Shown: one piece after another, positions 49,765-62,283 of the stretch
Layout of the letters: each line of letters begins with the position of its first letter
How positions within the stretch are numbered: position 1 is the stretch's first letter
NCBI RefSeq assembly: GCF_000189635.1
Contig: NW_002476226.1
Span: forward strand, 434,001 to 498,000
Source of the DNA: Tetrahymena thermophila SB210
Taxonomy: Eukaryota; Ciliophora; Oligohymenophorea; Hymenostomatida; Tetrahymenidae
Length of the DNA: 64,000 nt
Direction of reading: 5' to 3'
Translations under genes and position numbers: made by a program
Notes under the pieces: generated by a model
Seen by the model: the letters and a program-made list of their open reading frames with translations, nothing else
Database searches by the model: none
Told to the model about the DNA's origin: nothing

Positions 49765-52700
49765 TCATTATTCTTACTTTTTATTAGTTTCTTACTTTAA
49801 AGAAAGCTAATTAATTTATTAATATTCTGTAATTAATTGCTTTATTTCGAAGCTCTGTGTTGTGTTAAATTTATATTCTCTGCTAGGCGATTCAAATATT
49901 AAGTGAATGAGCTTAGGAAATACTTTTGTTGCCTTTAGTTCTTCATATTTAAATTAAAATATTTACTCTTTAAATTCAGGCCCTAATACATAAATCATAT
50001 TATGTTTAATTCCAAGCCATACATTTTCTTTAAGATGCTAATTATCTCTAAGTGTATCCTTGTAAGTATTAACATAAAATTGAGTTACTCCAAATAACTT
50101 ATTTTATTTAATTGCATTTATAACTACTAACTATGTTAGCTTTAACTTTGATTCCAATATTTATCTGGAAGTATATTTAGATATGTCAACTATATTAGAC
50201 TCAGGATTAGGCTAACTTTCTATTTTTGGAGATTTTTGATTACTTTATGTTAGTAGTTTGCTTTTCAATAGGTCGACTTTATTTAAAATTGATTGATTTT
50301 TCTCTTTTATTTTATCAATTTCATCATTAATCTATAGAAGGGTTTAAGATATTCCTATTATCCAAAAAGTTTCTTCTTTTGAATTGAAAATGATATCAGG
50401 AAGTATTTCTTTCAGGGTATTTATAGGAAATTCCTAGCTGTTTCCTGAAATGCAACTTTCTTTGTTTTTAAAAATTTTTTCTGCTTATTATGGGTATTTT
50501 ATTAAGATATAGAGAGCTGAAAAGAGAACATAATTCTTGAAGGAGAGTTTATATCTTTGCTGTTGAATGTTTTCAAAAATCTAAAAGCAAATTAAATTCA
50601 ACCTGACAGGATCGTTTCTAATATCATATTCTTCTTATTAAGGCGAGAGCCACAAATATTTTTTAAAGACAATTGTATATCTCTCGCTAAAGTTAGAAAC
50701 AAATCTCTTGAAAGTTCTCATGATGAAATTTTCATTTTTACAAATCTCTGATGTATATTTCCAAAGAGGAGTATTCCCTTCTGCTTAGGAATCATTAGCT
50801 TCAGGGTTTGGTGTATCATCATTTTAACTTTCTTGTGTATTATCTTAAATTTAATTCTAACCACTTGCTTATAAGCTTTAAAGTAATTATTGGTTATTTG
50901 CTAATATAATATCTTATCTACTAGCTCTATTTCCATTAGTAACAAGTACTGCATTGTTTTCTAAGCTATTTTAGTGGGGAAATAGCATTTTAAATAATAA
51001 TTCATCATCATCTAAAACTCTAAAATTTCCTTTTGAATCTTTTAGAAATATTCTGTAATCAAGATAGGATTTTAATTTGATTCTTTTTGCAATGCTAGCA
51101 CAAATCTAAAAGCAGCGACTTTGAGAATTGATTTCCACTTCTTACTTGGAGCCATCTAAAAATTCAACATCAATTAAACATCTTTCATTTTAGCTCAGAG
51201 ATTCAGAGTTATAGTAAGTAATAATAGAGGCTCTTTAATTCTTGCTTTTCCTAAAAAGTTTAAGCATTTCTGATGACGAAAGTGTTCCAATAGCTGCTAA
51301 GCTATTACTTTTTGACTTTTGCCTAGTTTAAAATTCTTAACCTAAAGTGCTTATTCTCTTTTCTGAACTTTATTAGTTTGGATCTAATTTTTATTCTTCT
51401 TAATTGTTTATCTCTTCATCTTCTTAAAGTTTGCCATTATCCTCCATATTTTCATTTTCTTTTTATTCATCAGAGTCAGAATTAGAGTCAAAGTCAAGCA
51501 ATTTTTACATGTTTTTGTCTCCCTCTTCTATGTTAGTTTTGTAAGGAAGGTCATAAAAATCACTAGGCAGACCTAAATCATTCAGTATTTCAGGCATTAT
51601 AGATGACTCTTTAATTTTTTTCATGGTAAGAATCTACAAATTATTTTTATTTTTAATTAGATAAAGCAGCAAATATACCAAAATAAATAATAAAATAATA
51701 TAAAAAATGTATTCAAAAAAATATTTAATTCTAAAAAAAACTAAAAAGCAAAGAAATCTATCCACCTTCTTTAGAAAACTCTCGAAGTGTACCTTTCTTT
51801 CTTCAATTATTTTTGTTCTATGACTATTTAACCACGTCAGTCTTGTGCTGAAATGATCAATTTAGATGTCTTTTATATGATTCTTTATCTTTTTTTCTAA
51901 ATTAGAAAGTTATCTGTATCTAACCCATATTTTTAGTGTGATGTTTAATATTTTTATTTCAGCCACATAAACTGTAAATTTTTGTATTTTAGTTGTGTTC
52001 CACTCTTCAGTTCCTAAGATATTTACTTCGATGTTATCTAAGTCATTATCCATTTTATCTTTACGTAGATTATTTATAATTTTATCTATCTAGCTAATCA
52101 GGGTTTACTTTTTCTTTTCATCTTCAGCCATAAATGTTAAGGTATTGTTTGTTCCACTTATTTTAAAAAGATGAGTGAAATACTTCATATCTTCCACGGG
52201 TTTAACTTTACTAGTGTGATTTAGGTAAAGCCATGTTAATGGTTTAGTAGACTCTTCATCGATTCCTTCTTAAACCAATATTAAATCGTTAAGGAAAGAA
52301 ACAACACAACTTTTTTCTCCATCTTTGATCAAATATAATCTTTCTTCACTAATTTTTTATTTAAAATAGATTTAAATTTTGTTTATTATTATAAATATTT
52401 ACAATTTAAATTCTCTCTTATTCTCTATAATGTTTAGCTAAAAATTTCTAAAAGTTTGAGATAATTCGCAAATTTTCTGATTATCCAAATACTTTTGAAT
52501 TTATGAGTTGATTTATTAGTTAACCTAAGTGAATTATTGCAAGCATTTTTAAGTCCAAATATAATCCTTATGATCTGTTGGTGTTTTTTCCAATAAAGTC
52601 TTGAATAAAAGCTCGTATCTAGGTATTCTTTATACAGGCAGGATCAGTAAACTGCTTATATTATCATTTTCGCTTTCAAATTACTTTAAATAATCTCTGA

Positions 52701-53277
52701 TATCTTTTCTTCCTTCCTTAAGTTTCTCCAAATATTACATAGAAACTTCAAAATTTTACATGTAATCTACATAGATTTTGAAATAAGGAATCGTTACTTA
52801 TATATATTTATCAAATACTTCCTGATTATATAAAGTAACTGGATATTTTTTATTGTTAAATGTGTAAAAGCTATAAACAGTATCCGATCTTACTTTAATA
52901 TATTCTAAAAAATCTTAGTTAAGCTCTAAAATTTGTTAAATATTACTAAATATTTTTTAAATATCTTGTTCATTATTTAAAATATTCATCATTTAACTCT
53001 TAAGAGTATTTTAAATGATCTATAATTTCGATGTATAAGTTTTTTCAGTGGCTACTAATTCTTTTATGATATTGATTCTTGTTTTAGCTTTTTTAAGATT
53101 TTTTTGATATTTATTTTTGTAATGCTTTATTATGAAAACTTTTGCAATTTTAGCAAATGCCTTCTCTCTTGCATCAGCTATGTTAACAACTTCTTTTTCT
53201 TCACCCTCGGGTTTTTCTGAAAAAGAATCAACAACTTATTATATGTCACTTCCTTAGTTGTTTGGATTATCTTCCAT
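49765..53277 (-). CDS. RhoGEF with DH-PH-PX-FERM architecture
   Basis: A protein of about 1,100 residues starting MEDNPNNQGSDIQQ. A DH (Rho-GEF) domain at about 70-265 shows the first conserved helix, IIKELVATEKTYTSKLQII, and the signature helix LLILPVQRIPRYELLFKTLL. It is followed by a PH domain (about 275-375: YLIKDGEKSCVVSFLNDLIL, HLFKISGTNNTLTF). A PX-like domain follows (about 390-475: WVRYRQLSNLEKKI, ERKVHFESFLKKV). After an acidic/Q-rich linker comes a FERM-like unit. Its ubiquitin-like lobe shows DVEFLDGSKQEVEI and DYRIFLKDSKGNFRVLDDDE; the helical lobe shows RNDPVRLNLICFQIFENI; the PTB-like lobe shows GVTQFYVNT, WLGIKHNMIYVLGPEFKEQ and FNTTQSFEIKQLI. DH domains load GTP onto Rho/Rac GTPases; PX and FERM bind phosphoinositides and membrane or tail partners. 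Introns lie near 52341-52395 and 51630-51770. Domain calls are by motif, firmest for DH and the FERM C-lobe. Confidence 0.85.
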
Positions 53278-53789
53278 TAAACTAAAACCAATCGATTATT
53301 CTAAAATTAACTTTTATAAAACAAATTTAACAAATTGGATTTTGTGATATTATTTGTTTGTCAATTCAATTAATCTTTTTATCTCTATTAGATTTCAATT
53401 TTTTTCTATCTTGACCAAAAATTTTTTCTTATCAAAAAAAATCAGAAATGACTTATCATGAAAGCTATTGATAATTAGATATTTGCATCAAATGTTTAAA
53501 AAAATAATTCGAAGGAGTAAGAGCTATTTTAAACAGCTTTTTCTATGGACAAAAATTACTTTTCTTGTAATTATTATAACAAATTAGTTCAATAAAAATT
53601 TTATCTTTGACTTATTACTATGATCAAAAATTAAAGCAAATAAACTCAATTTCATATTTTTATTTTTTACTTCAAAATAAATGTAATATAAACATATGAA
53701 TATTAATCTAATTTTAAGCTAAAGCTTGATTATTTTAATAATTTGTTATCCATTTTCAACTTTGTCTTTTTTAAATATTCTTATCCTCA

Positions 53790-54240
53790 AAATAGTATAA
53801 AAAATATGCTTATGTAATATTAGGAATAATAAAATTTTAAGGTAAGTATTTAATTTTAAATATTAAATTAGATTTCTTTGATAATAAAAAATAATCTTAA
53901 TATATCAATAATATTTTTAAAATATAAAATTTAAATTACTAATTTCTAAGTTTAATAATGAAAAATTTTAGCTAGTCGAAAGATACTATAAAATAATTCT
54001 AAATATTTATATTATTGATTTTGATGCTAAAATAATGAAATTGAATGATTTTATAATGGATCTTATAATTAGTACAAATAATGCTAGAAATTAATTGAAT
54101 TATATCATGTATCCTTAAAATATTAGATAAGATAAAACTTTTAATCTGATTACCATATAATAATTATGAATCTATAAAGCTTTAAAATTATTAATAGAAG
54201 TGTAAATTTATTTCTCCTAGTTTATATTTCACTTTCCGTC
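53790..54240. repeat. Diverged tandem repeat, copy 1
   Basis: In the same order as copy 2 it has AATTTTAAGGTAAGTAT, AATAATCTTAA, AGTACAAA followed by GCTAGAAATTAAT, ATCCTTAAAATAT, and a TAATTAT motif near the end. Similarity continues between these blocks. No shared open frame, so it looks non-coding. Confidence 0.65.
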
Positions 54241-54284
54241 TTAATTTTGATTAATCCTCTTTTCATCAAAAAAATTATGAAAAA

Positions 54285-54690
54285 TAAGCTAATTTAATAT
54301 CAAGAATAAATAATTTTAAGGTAAGTATCTAATAATGGAGATTAATTTAGTTTTATTTCATAATAAAAATTAATCTTAAGAACTGTAAATATGTCATCTA
54401 TATCTCAAAATCTCACATAGAAGCTTTTAATCTCTAAATAAAAAATTTTTTAAATTAATTAAACGAAAGATATTTTAAAAATAATTTTGAATATTTATAT
54501 TTTAGATTGTGATATCAAAACATTAAGATTGAAAGATAAAATAAATAATCTTAAAATAAGTACAAACTAAGCTAGAAATTAATAGAAATCTTACAAATAT
54601 CCTTAAAATATGAAATAATTTCTATTCACATAAGCATTTGATAATTATCGAACTCTTAAGCTCTATAATGTTTATTAGGCACTTTTATCT
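54285..54690. repeat. Diverged tandem repeat, copy 2
   Basis: Direct-orientation partner of the segment at 53790-54240, offset by about 480 bp. The same landmark blocks appear in the same order, with many substitutions and small length changes, which suggests an old duplication. Confidence 0.65.
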
Positions 54691-55932
54691 AACCTATTTA
54701 ATTTTTTAATCTTAAGGATATTCTAAAATTACTAAAAAAAATATTCTCAATTATAAATTTAATAATTTTTAAATTAATTTAAATTAAACTTTTTTAATAA
54801 ATAATTAAAAATTTTTAAGTATTAAACCATATTTACTTAGATAATTCATTCATTTTCCTTTAGATTAATTAATTTCTAAGTTTATTTTAACTTAATTATA
54901 CTCATCATAGCTTTTCAATAATAAAATATCTATTAGTATTAAATACATATTCCTTAAATTAAATAATAAAAATATAAATGGCAATTCTTATTTTTTAAAA
55001 GATAAGTTTATTTATTAATTTTAATTGAAATTTTTAATAAAATAAAATTTATTTTAAAATAACTTATGAAAAGATATATTTTAAAGATGCTAATAATTAA
55101 AGTATATAAAAAAAATAAATATTTAATAATTAAATATATTTGATCTTTTTTTTAATGCAAGTATGTTTTGGTTAGAGTTACAGTTAAAAGTAGGAATAAA
55201 TATACATTTCTATCATATCCTAAAATTAAAAGTAAAGTATTTTATGATTTCTAAATTATTAAATCTTTCTTTTGAGTAACTTTTTTTCTATATGCTTATG
55301 TTATTTCTAATTATCCTTTGGTAATAAGTTGAGTTCTTGAATTATTAGTATTTATTTTTTTTTAGCTTTTAATAAAAATAGCTCAACTAAATTATATAAA
55401 AATTTTTTCAAACTGTAAGATTTACTAGTTTTTACTGATTAATAAATTTATTAATCAAAATATTTATTATTCTATAAATATATTTTTTAATATAAAAATT
55501 ATAATAAGATGAGATATAATTTGAAACAATAGCATTCATTTTTTGTAATTTTGCTAATTTTTTAGAAGAAATAATTTTTCTTTTAATTATTAGCTTGTAT
55601 ATATTGATTGTTGGAAACCACAAATTTATACAATAAAAAATCTTTTTTAGATAATAGATTATGTATCTATCTATCTTTTTGTTTAGCTTTATTATTACTA
55701 TCAAATAATTGGTCAAATAATGATTTCTGGATTGTTTGAAATTTTATTCAGCAAATTTAATAAAAAGTAAAGCAAGCAATAAATAAAAATAAAAAATTAA
55801 AAGAATATTAAGAGTTTTATAAATTAACATTAAACAACTTTTCACAAATAATATTAAAAGTTAAAAAAATTTTGTAAATTATTAATAAATTAAGAAAAAA
55901 TTGCTTAGCAAGTCAATAATAAAATCAGTGAA

Positions 55933-57556
55933 ATGGCAACTAAATTATTCAAAACTATTAAAAAAAAAGCAGGCCGCTTACAGGATATTGTTAGTGTCCT
56001 CCAAAAATTAGAAGAAAAGAAATATATAGAACGTCTCTCTAAAATCTTTGAAGAGATTTTCTATGAAGAGCAAAAGTTCACAATCACAGGTAATCTATCA
56101 ACAATTTGAACGATTTTATGAATTAATTAGCCAGTTCGTTTTTAAAAGCAAAAAAAAACAAAATATTATTAATGAAAGCTAGTTCATGATAATGAATAGT
56201 TCTAAAATATTATTTAAATAAATTATTAAAAGAGCTTTAAAGGATTATGAGTAGTAAGCCAGCTAATAAGTACCTTGATTTGGATGAGCAATTTAAGCAA
56301 AATACTTAGCTTTTTAAAGCTAATTTTGAAGCAATCAACTCTATATTAAGTAAGCATTTTTATTTTTATGGCAATATTTATATTAGCCTGATTTTAGTTC
56401 AGTTCAAGCAAAAATTACAACTAAACCTTTTAGATAAACTGTTTATTTTTATGTTTAACTATTGGTTTATTTTTTTATCACTAATATTTGCAAACCTTTT
56501 TTTAGAGTATTTCAATTATTTATAATCCACTTCCAATAATTTATTAATTATTATATTTAAAAATAGTTAATGAAGTATGGGATAATATCACAGCTACCTT
56601 CAGTAAGCCTAATGAAGGAAAGTAATAAGTTTACTAAGATGATGAATTTTAAGATAGAGGACGCCCTTAAACATCTGCTTAGCATCAATATAGCATAGCA
56701 GAAGATTAATAGCATTAACAACAACAATAATACTAAACAGTTGAAAGTGTTGCTAATGAAAATGAATAACACCAAATATATTAAACTGCTCAGTCATATG
56801 AATAGCAACATGCAGTTTCTAGCGGCAATAATAATAATAATAGCAATACACTTAATAATGACTCAAAGATACTTAACAAAGTTGGATTAGCCAAAAGCTA
56901 GTTAATTAACAATAGTTCATATTCTATGAATACAAGTTATTCCCAACAAAATCATAATGAAAATTGGGTCAGAACAAATATGAAAAAAAGAAATTCAAGT
57001 CGTTCCTAAGAAAATTTAAAGTTATCTTAAACTGGAAATGTAAATGATAGCTAATATGCTAAAAGAATGAACTCTATGAATAATTCTACCTTTTAAAATA
57101 AAACAAACACTTCAATTATAGATATAAAGAAAGCTGCTGAGAAAAAGCTTAATAGCACAAATCTCTCTATTTCAAGCGTAAAGTCTCTATCCTAATCAAA
57201 GCTAGGAATGCCTCCTCCATTCGTAAGATAAATATTAAATTATTATTTTTTAAACTAAACCTTGTTATTTTAATTAGTCTGAATTCCCAGAATAAAAAAA
57301 CCCACTTTCAACAAGTTTCTCAAGAGCCCCAAGAAAACTCCTTGATAAAGAATTAAGCTAATCTCCAGGACCCTCTGATTATCGTGTTGAAAAGGCAGAT
57401 AAACTAACAAGAAAATAATCACCAAAAGCCTCATTTGGTAATACAATTAGGACAAATTTCGTTGATGAAAAGCATCGTATAGAATCATGTGCATAAACTC
57501 CTGGGCCATAGTATAATGTTAGCTAAACTAATATATATAAGCCTATGAAAAAATGA
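55933..57556 (+). CDS. SHIPPO/sperm-tail PG-rich-repeat-like protein, probably ciliary
   Basis: A gene of about four exons. Exon 1 (55933-56089) encodes MATKLFKTIKKKAGRLQDIV and a charged helix; exon 2 from 56233 continues ELQRIMSSKPANKYLDLDEQ. A large exon from about 56565 encodes a Q/N/S-rich region with basic S/R patches (KKRNSSRSQENLKL), and a last exon encodes the C-terminus. That C-terminus has LSQSPGPSDYRV and CAQTPGPQYNV, two PGP-x-x-Y cores of sperm-tail PG-rich (SHIPPO) repeats, about 45 residues apart, with KASFGNTIR between them. Proteins with such repeats (STPG, ODF3 and CIMAP families) bind microtubules, often in the ciliary lumen, so an axonemal location is inferred. Only two repeats are seen. 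The first intron uses an acceptor at 56231-56232 that keeps the frame. Confidence 0.72.
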
Positions 57557-58617
57557 TTCATCCAAAATAAATATCTTTAATATATTTTTTTATCAAGAAA
57601 TAAAACTACCAAATTACAATTAAGTATTCTGTTTGTCTATTTTTGTATATTAATTCTACCTTTTACTCTAACTTTGTTAATTTATTTTAAAATAAATTAT
57701 AATTGCTTTCTATTTTTTTAAATAAGCTTTAATGTAAATTACAATCAGACACTTCTCTTTTTTATTTTTCAAGTCTAAAATTGAAAAAAAATTTAATTTA
57801 GTTTAATTTCATTAATATATTTTGCTATTTTAGAAAACTCGATTTTTTTTAGAGTCTAGTCTGTATTTATTAAAATACAATCAAAATAATTCATTTAATA
57901 AATTAATTAATTTCAAGCCAATAAATAACTTTTACAATAAAACAATTATTTAAAATTTATTCGAATGATAAGGATTAATAGAAAAAATAAATATTGTTTG
58001 ATTTGTTTTAAAAATTAGTAGTTTTATTATTAACCTTCTTTAATATAATATTTTAAAACTTGTAAATTTTATTTTAGATAGATTATTTACAAAATAAAAT
58101 TTAACGTTAAAAATTGGTAGTTTGCATTTAATAAAATTAATGGTAAGCCTATATCTTTAATTTAATTAATGTTTTATTGATAATTAATTAAAGCAGTTTA
58201 TAATATTTCAACAGATTTAATGAAATAATTGGATAAAAACTCAGAAAAAAAAAAAATTAAGATTGGTCTGAAATATATTTGCATGCATTACAATATATCT
58301 TTCTGAAAAAATATTTAATACTTTATGATTGATTGATTGGAAATGCTAGAGAATCAACTCAAATATTTAATTTATAAATTTAAGAGTTAGATTGAATGAT
58401 TAAGGCTAATCATTATAAAATTATTAAACCAAATCAATAAATTAAAGAAGAATAACTTCAACTTAAATTAAAGAGTACCTACCTAAAAGCTTTATAGATT
58501 AGATAAATAAATATATATACATAAATATATATATTATAGTTTAAATTAAGTATAAATTTGTTTACAAGAAGATTCAAATATAAATTAAAGGTTATTCAAG
58601 CAAAGAGTAAATAGTTT
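57557..58617. other. Intergenic
   Basis: About 1.06 kb between the SHIPPO-like gene and the kinesin, both on +. AT-rich with short TATA-type runs near 58510-58535; no gene. Should contain the kinesin promoter. Confidence 0.5.
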
Positions 58618-61600
58618 ATGAATACAAGAATTCAGGTTGGAATACGCTTGCGTCCATTCCTTGATACAGAAATTGGGAAAGGTTATTAAAATTCAAAGAT
58701 AAAAGTAGATAAATCTTAGGGAAAGATTAGCGTTTTCGATAACCACAGCAACAATAATAGAGTTTTTGAATTTGATCACATCTTTGATTAACAAACTACC
58801 TAGAATTAAGTCTATGAAGAGTGTAAGGTCACTGAAATGGTGGCTAGAGTTTTAGATGGTTTTCATTCAACTATATTTGCATATGGATAAACAGGATCTG
58901 GTAAAACTTACACAATGGAAGGTAAGCACGAAAGCGGAAATTATGTATCTGACGAGATGAAAGGTATTGTTGCTAGAGCCTTTGAGGATCTATTTACTAT
59001 GATACCTAAACTTAAATCATAAACAAATAAGGATTATAATGTTACTTGTAGCTTTCTTTAGATTTACAACGAAAAAATTTACGATTTGTTGAGTCATCAT
59101 TCTTAATTTGCAAAAAATAGTGATGTCAACAATACAGTAAATGCTAATTAATAAGGAGTAGCTGCTGCTGCAGCAGCAGGTATTGCTCCTTAAGGATTAA
59201 AACTAAGATGGAATGCTAGAGAACAATTTTAAGTAGAGAATTTATTTGTGTTTGATATTAAAAATCCTAAAGAAGCTTAACATTATTTTTTGCAAGGAGT
59301 TAAAAATCGTATAACAGCACAACATAAGCTAAATATGACTTCTTCTCGTTCTCATACTATTTTTACAATTACTGTGTAAACATACTCCTAGTAAGGAGCT
59401 CATGAAACAACATCAAAATTACAGTTGGTTGATTTAGCAGGTAGTGAGCGTATTTCTTTAACTGGAACTGAAGGAAAAATGGCTAAGGAATCAATTGATA
59501 TAAATAAGTCTCTCTTTACACTTCGTTAAGTTATAACAGCTTTATCAGAGATAAATTAAAACACAAATAACAATAATGCATTTAATTCCACATAACCTAT
59601 AGGGTAGACTGCATAGGGCTAAACATTAAGCACATAGCTACAGCAGACTTAGCAATTAGACTAAAATACAAAAATCCAACATATTCCATATCGTGATAGC
59701 AAATTGACTAGTTTACTCAAATAAAGTATAGGTGGTAATTGCTATTGTTTGATGATGGCTTGCATAGTACCTAATGATGCTTTTTCAGATGAAAATATTT
59801 CGACTTTATTTTATGCTTCGAAAGCAACTTACATCAAAAACTAACCTGTTAAAAATGAAGATCCAAACAAGTTGATCTTAGCTGAAGTTAACAAATAAAA
59901 TATTAATTTAAGGTCTGAGTTAGAGAAAGCAAACTCTCACATTGCATTTTTAACAGCAGCTCTAGAAAAGTCTGAGAAGAATAATGCTATACTAAAATAA
60001 AGGAATGCAGAATTACTCAAATAGCTTGAAGAAAAACCAGGAAGTGCTAATTAACCTAAAATAGACTCAGAAGTAAAAGATTTCAATCAAACAGCAACTT
60101 CATTTTAAGTTGGTGGTGGGTTATCAGAATAATTTATGAAAGAATAAATTCATTTTTAATAATAGTAAGAATAATTTAAGCTATAGCAACAAGCTTAAAT
60201 TCAGCAATAAAAGCAATTTGAATAATAAATGATGATGAAATTCTCCTAAAATGGATAAAAGCAAAATGAATAAGATCCTAGCGATGCTTCGACAGCTTTT
60301 AATTAAGCTCACAATTACGAATCTATCAGATAGAGCATACCCTTTACAAATACATAATATTAAAAGTAATAAACAGGTATTGGGTTTGTGAGACACTCTG
60401 TAGACACTCCAACAAATTCAAATGCTATTAAAAATCAATAATATAATACTAGCTAGTAATAAACTTAAGCTAACAATGAAAACAAGCTTTACTACACATA
60501 GATGGATTATGATAACTTTAGTGACAGACTAATTGAATCAATAACTCTTGTCAGACAGCTCCTCGAAAGTAACAAAGAACTTCGCTAATAAACTGATGAT
60601 TATAAATAAAAGGCACAATCTTGTGAAAGAGAATTATCTGATTTAACAGCTGAAAACTAAGAACTTAGAGAGTAGCTTGAATAATTTACATCATAAAAAG
60701 GAATTAAGGTAACTAGAAACAATTCTTCATCTAAAGAAAATCGTAAAAATTTGACAAGAAGAAATACAGCAAACGATGAAGAGAAAGAATATAATCAAGA
60801 TCTTAGTGAAAACGATTAAGTCTAATAAAATTTATAATTATAAAATTAAGAAAGTGATGCATAGAAATAATAAAAGCATGCTATTGGTGGCAGCATTCCT
60901 CCGAGATATCCTAAAAAGAAAAAAACGGACAATAACTAATACACAGACGATTAAGATATATAGGACATATAGGAGCTGGTCCACGAAGAAAATTTAGATA
61001 CTTAATAAGCTGATATGAGCATAAGCAGTCTTCAAAGAAATGTAAATAAAACACAAACACAACAATCATAAAGAGGTAAAAACAACAATAATGATGTTTA
61101 GAATAACAATAGCTATCATAATTAAACTAAAAATGAATTAATCCAAGAAATTCTAGAGCTTCGTCATAACTAGTTGATTTTAGAAAAGAAAATAAAATCA
61201 TATGATGCTGATAGAAACTAAATAAAATCTTCATAAGGGCAAGCTAATATATCTGCAGGAAATAATAATATTGTCAATTCTGGAATATCTTCAAATAGTG
61301 CAGGTAAAAACTAGTAATAAATGACTCCTAATAGTAAGTAAAATTATGTTTTTTATAGTAGCAATAAGAAGAGAGGATCTTCTCAAAATTAATAATAATT
61401 ACCAAAATCTAACAACAAAAGCTTGTCTATGTAACTCTAAGATGATTTCGCTCCTTCATAAACTCTCCACTCAACACCCATGACAGCAACAAGCAGCTTG
61501 AGTGGCACAAAAGGAGTAAATTATTTAAATAGAACATAGTAAGAATTTAATATAAACAATTCAAATCATCCTTCATCTACAACAGCAGCTTAAAATGCTC

Positions 61601-62283
61601 AACATTCAAGCTTAGATGTAAATAATGCAGCTTTATATACTAACAAGTAAGGGATGGATTCGATACCTACTAATTTTGGAAGATATACCTACTATTAGCA
61701 AAATTTTCATAATTTAGATAAGCTTTAATAACAATAAATGATTAAATTTTAACAACCTTAGAATTAAGCAAATTAACAAGAGAATTATAAATTCCTCTCA
61801 ACTGGAAGAAATACTCTTTCAAATATATCTAGTTAATATTAAGATTTTACAAATGAATCACCTATAATACAATCTAATGACCAAAACTAAAAAAGAGTAC
61901 CTAGCTAAGGAGCTCCTTCTGTAAAATCTAAGAGATCCAATAGTTTAACAAAGAATCAGATTAATCTATTAAATAATAACAATAATAACTAAATAAATAA
62001 TAGTAACAATAATTAAAAAGGAACTTATGATTTTTATCAAGGAAATATAGGTAAGGAGTAAATAATTATAGGAAACCCAAATACTGGAATAACATATACA
62101 AAGATTAAAAATGCTTATCCCAACAGTGGTAATAGCAATGGCAGTAATCCTGCAGCAATTTTAAACTCATCTAGCAATGATGAAAATTCAAATAAATTAA
62201 AAAACACTCAGCTAACTCAAGATTAAAATAAATTAAAAGGAAAAAGTGGCACATCTGCAAAAATAAATGTAGTTAATAATTGA
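58618..62283 (+). CDS. Kinesin with N-terminal motor and long Q/N-rich tail
   Basis: A single exon of 1,221 codons plus the TGA at 62281-62283. The motor occupies about 1-425: [12 protein letters not shown]-loop GQTGSGKT at 90-97, NMTSSRSH (switch I), LVDLAGSER (switch II), [33 protein letters not shown], and [18 protein letters not shown] at the neck. All nucleotide-binding motifs look intact, so an active plus-end-type ATP-driven motor is expected. Two insertions disturb the usual spacing: an A/N/Q-rich loop after IYDLLS, and about 45 Q/N/T-rich residues in loop 12, between helix 4 and PYRDSKLT. A coiled coil follows the neck (about 430-480), then mostly Q/N-rich tail with two short coiled segments ([29 protein letters not shown]). 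The subfamily is unclear; the domain order resembles kinesins used in cilia or spindle. Confidence 0.9.

Larger units (their letters stand above)
53278..55932. other. Gene-free stretch with duplicated segment
   Basis: About 2.7 kb upstream of both flanking genes (divergent). It includes two diverged copies of a ~450-bp segment, listed separately. A 94-codon frame on - at 55432-55716 is made of I, K, Y and N and is not distinguishable from chance. Confidence 0.55.

Noticed and set aside
55432-55716. A 94-codon - frame of I, K, Y and N
   Set aside because: Composition mirrors the base content; length is not significant under a one-stop code.
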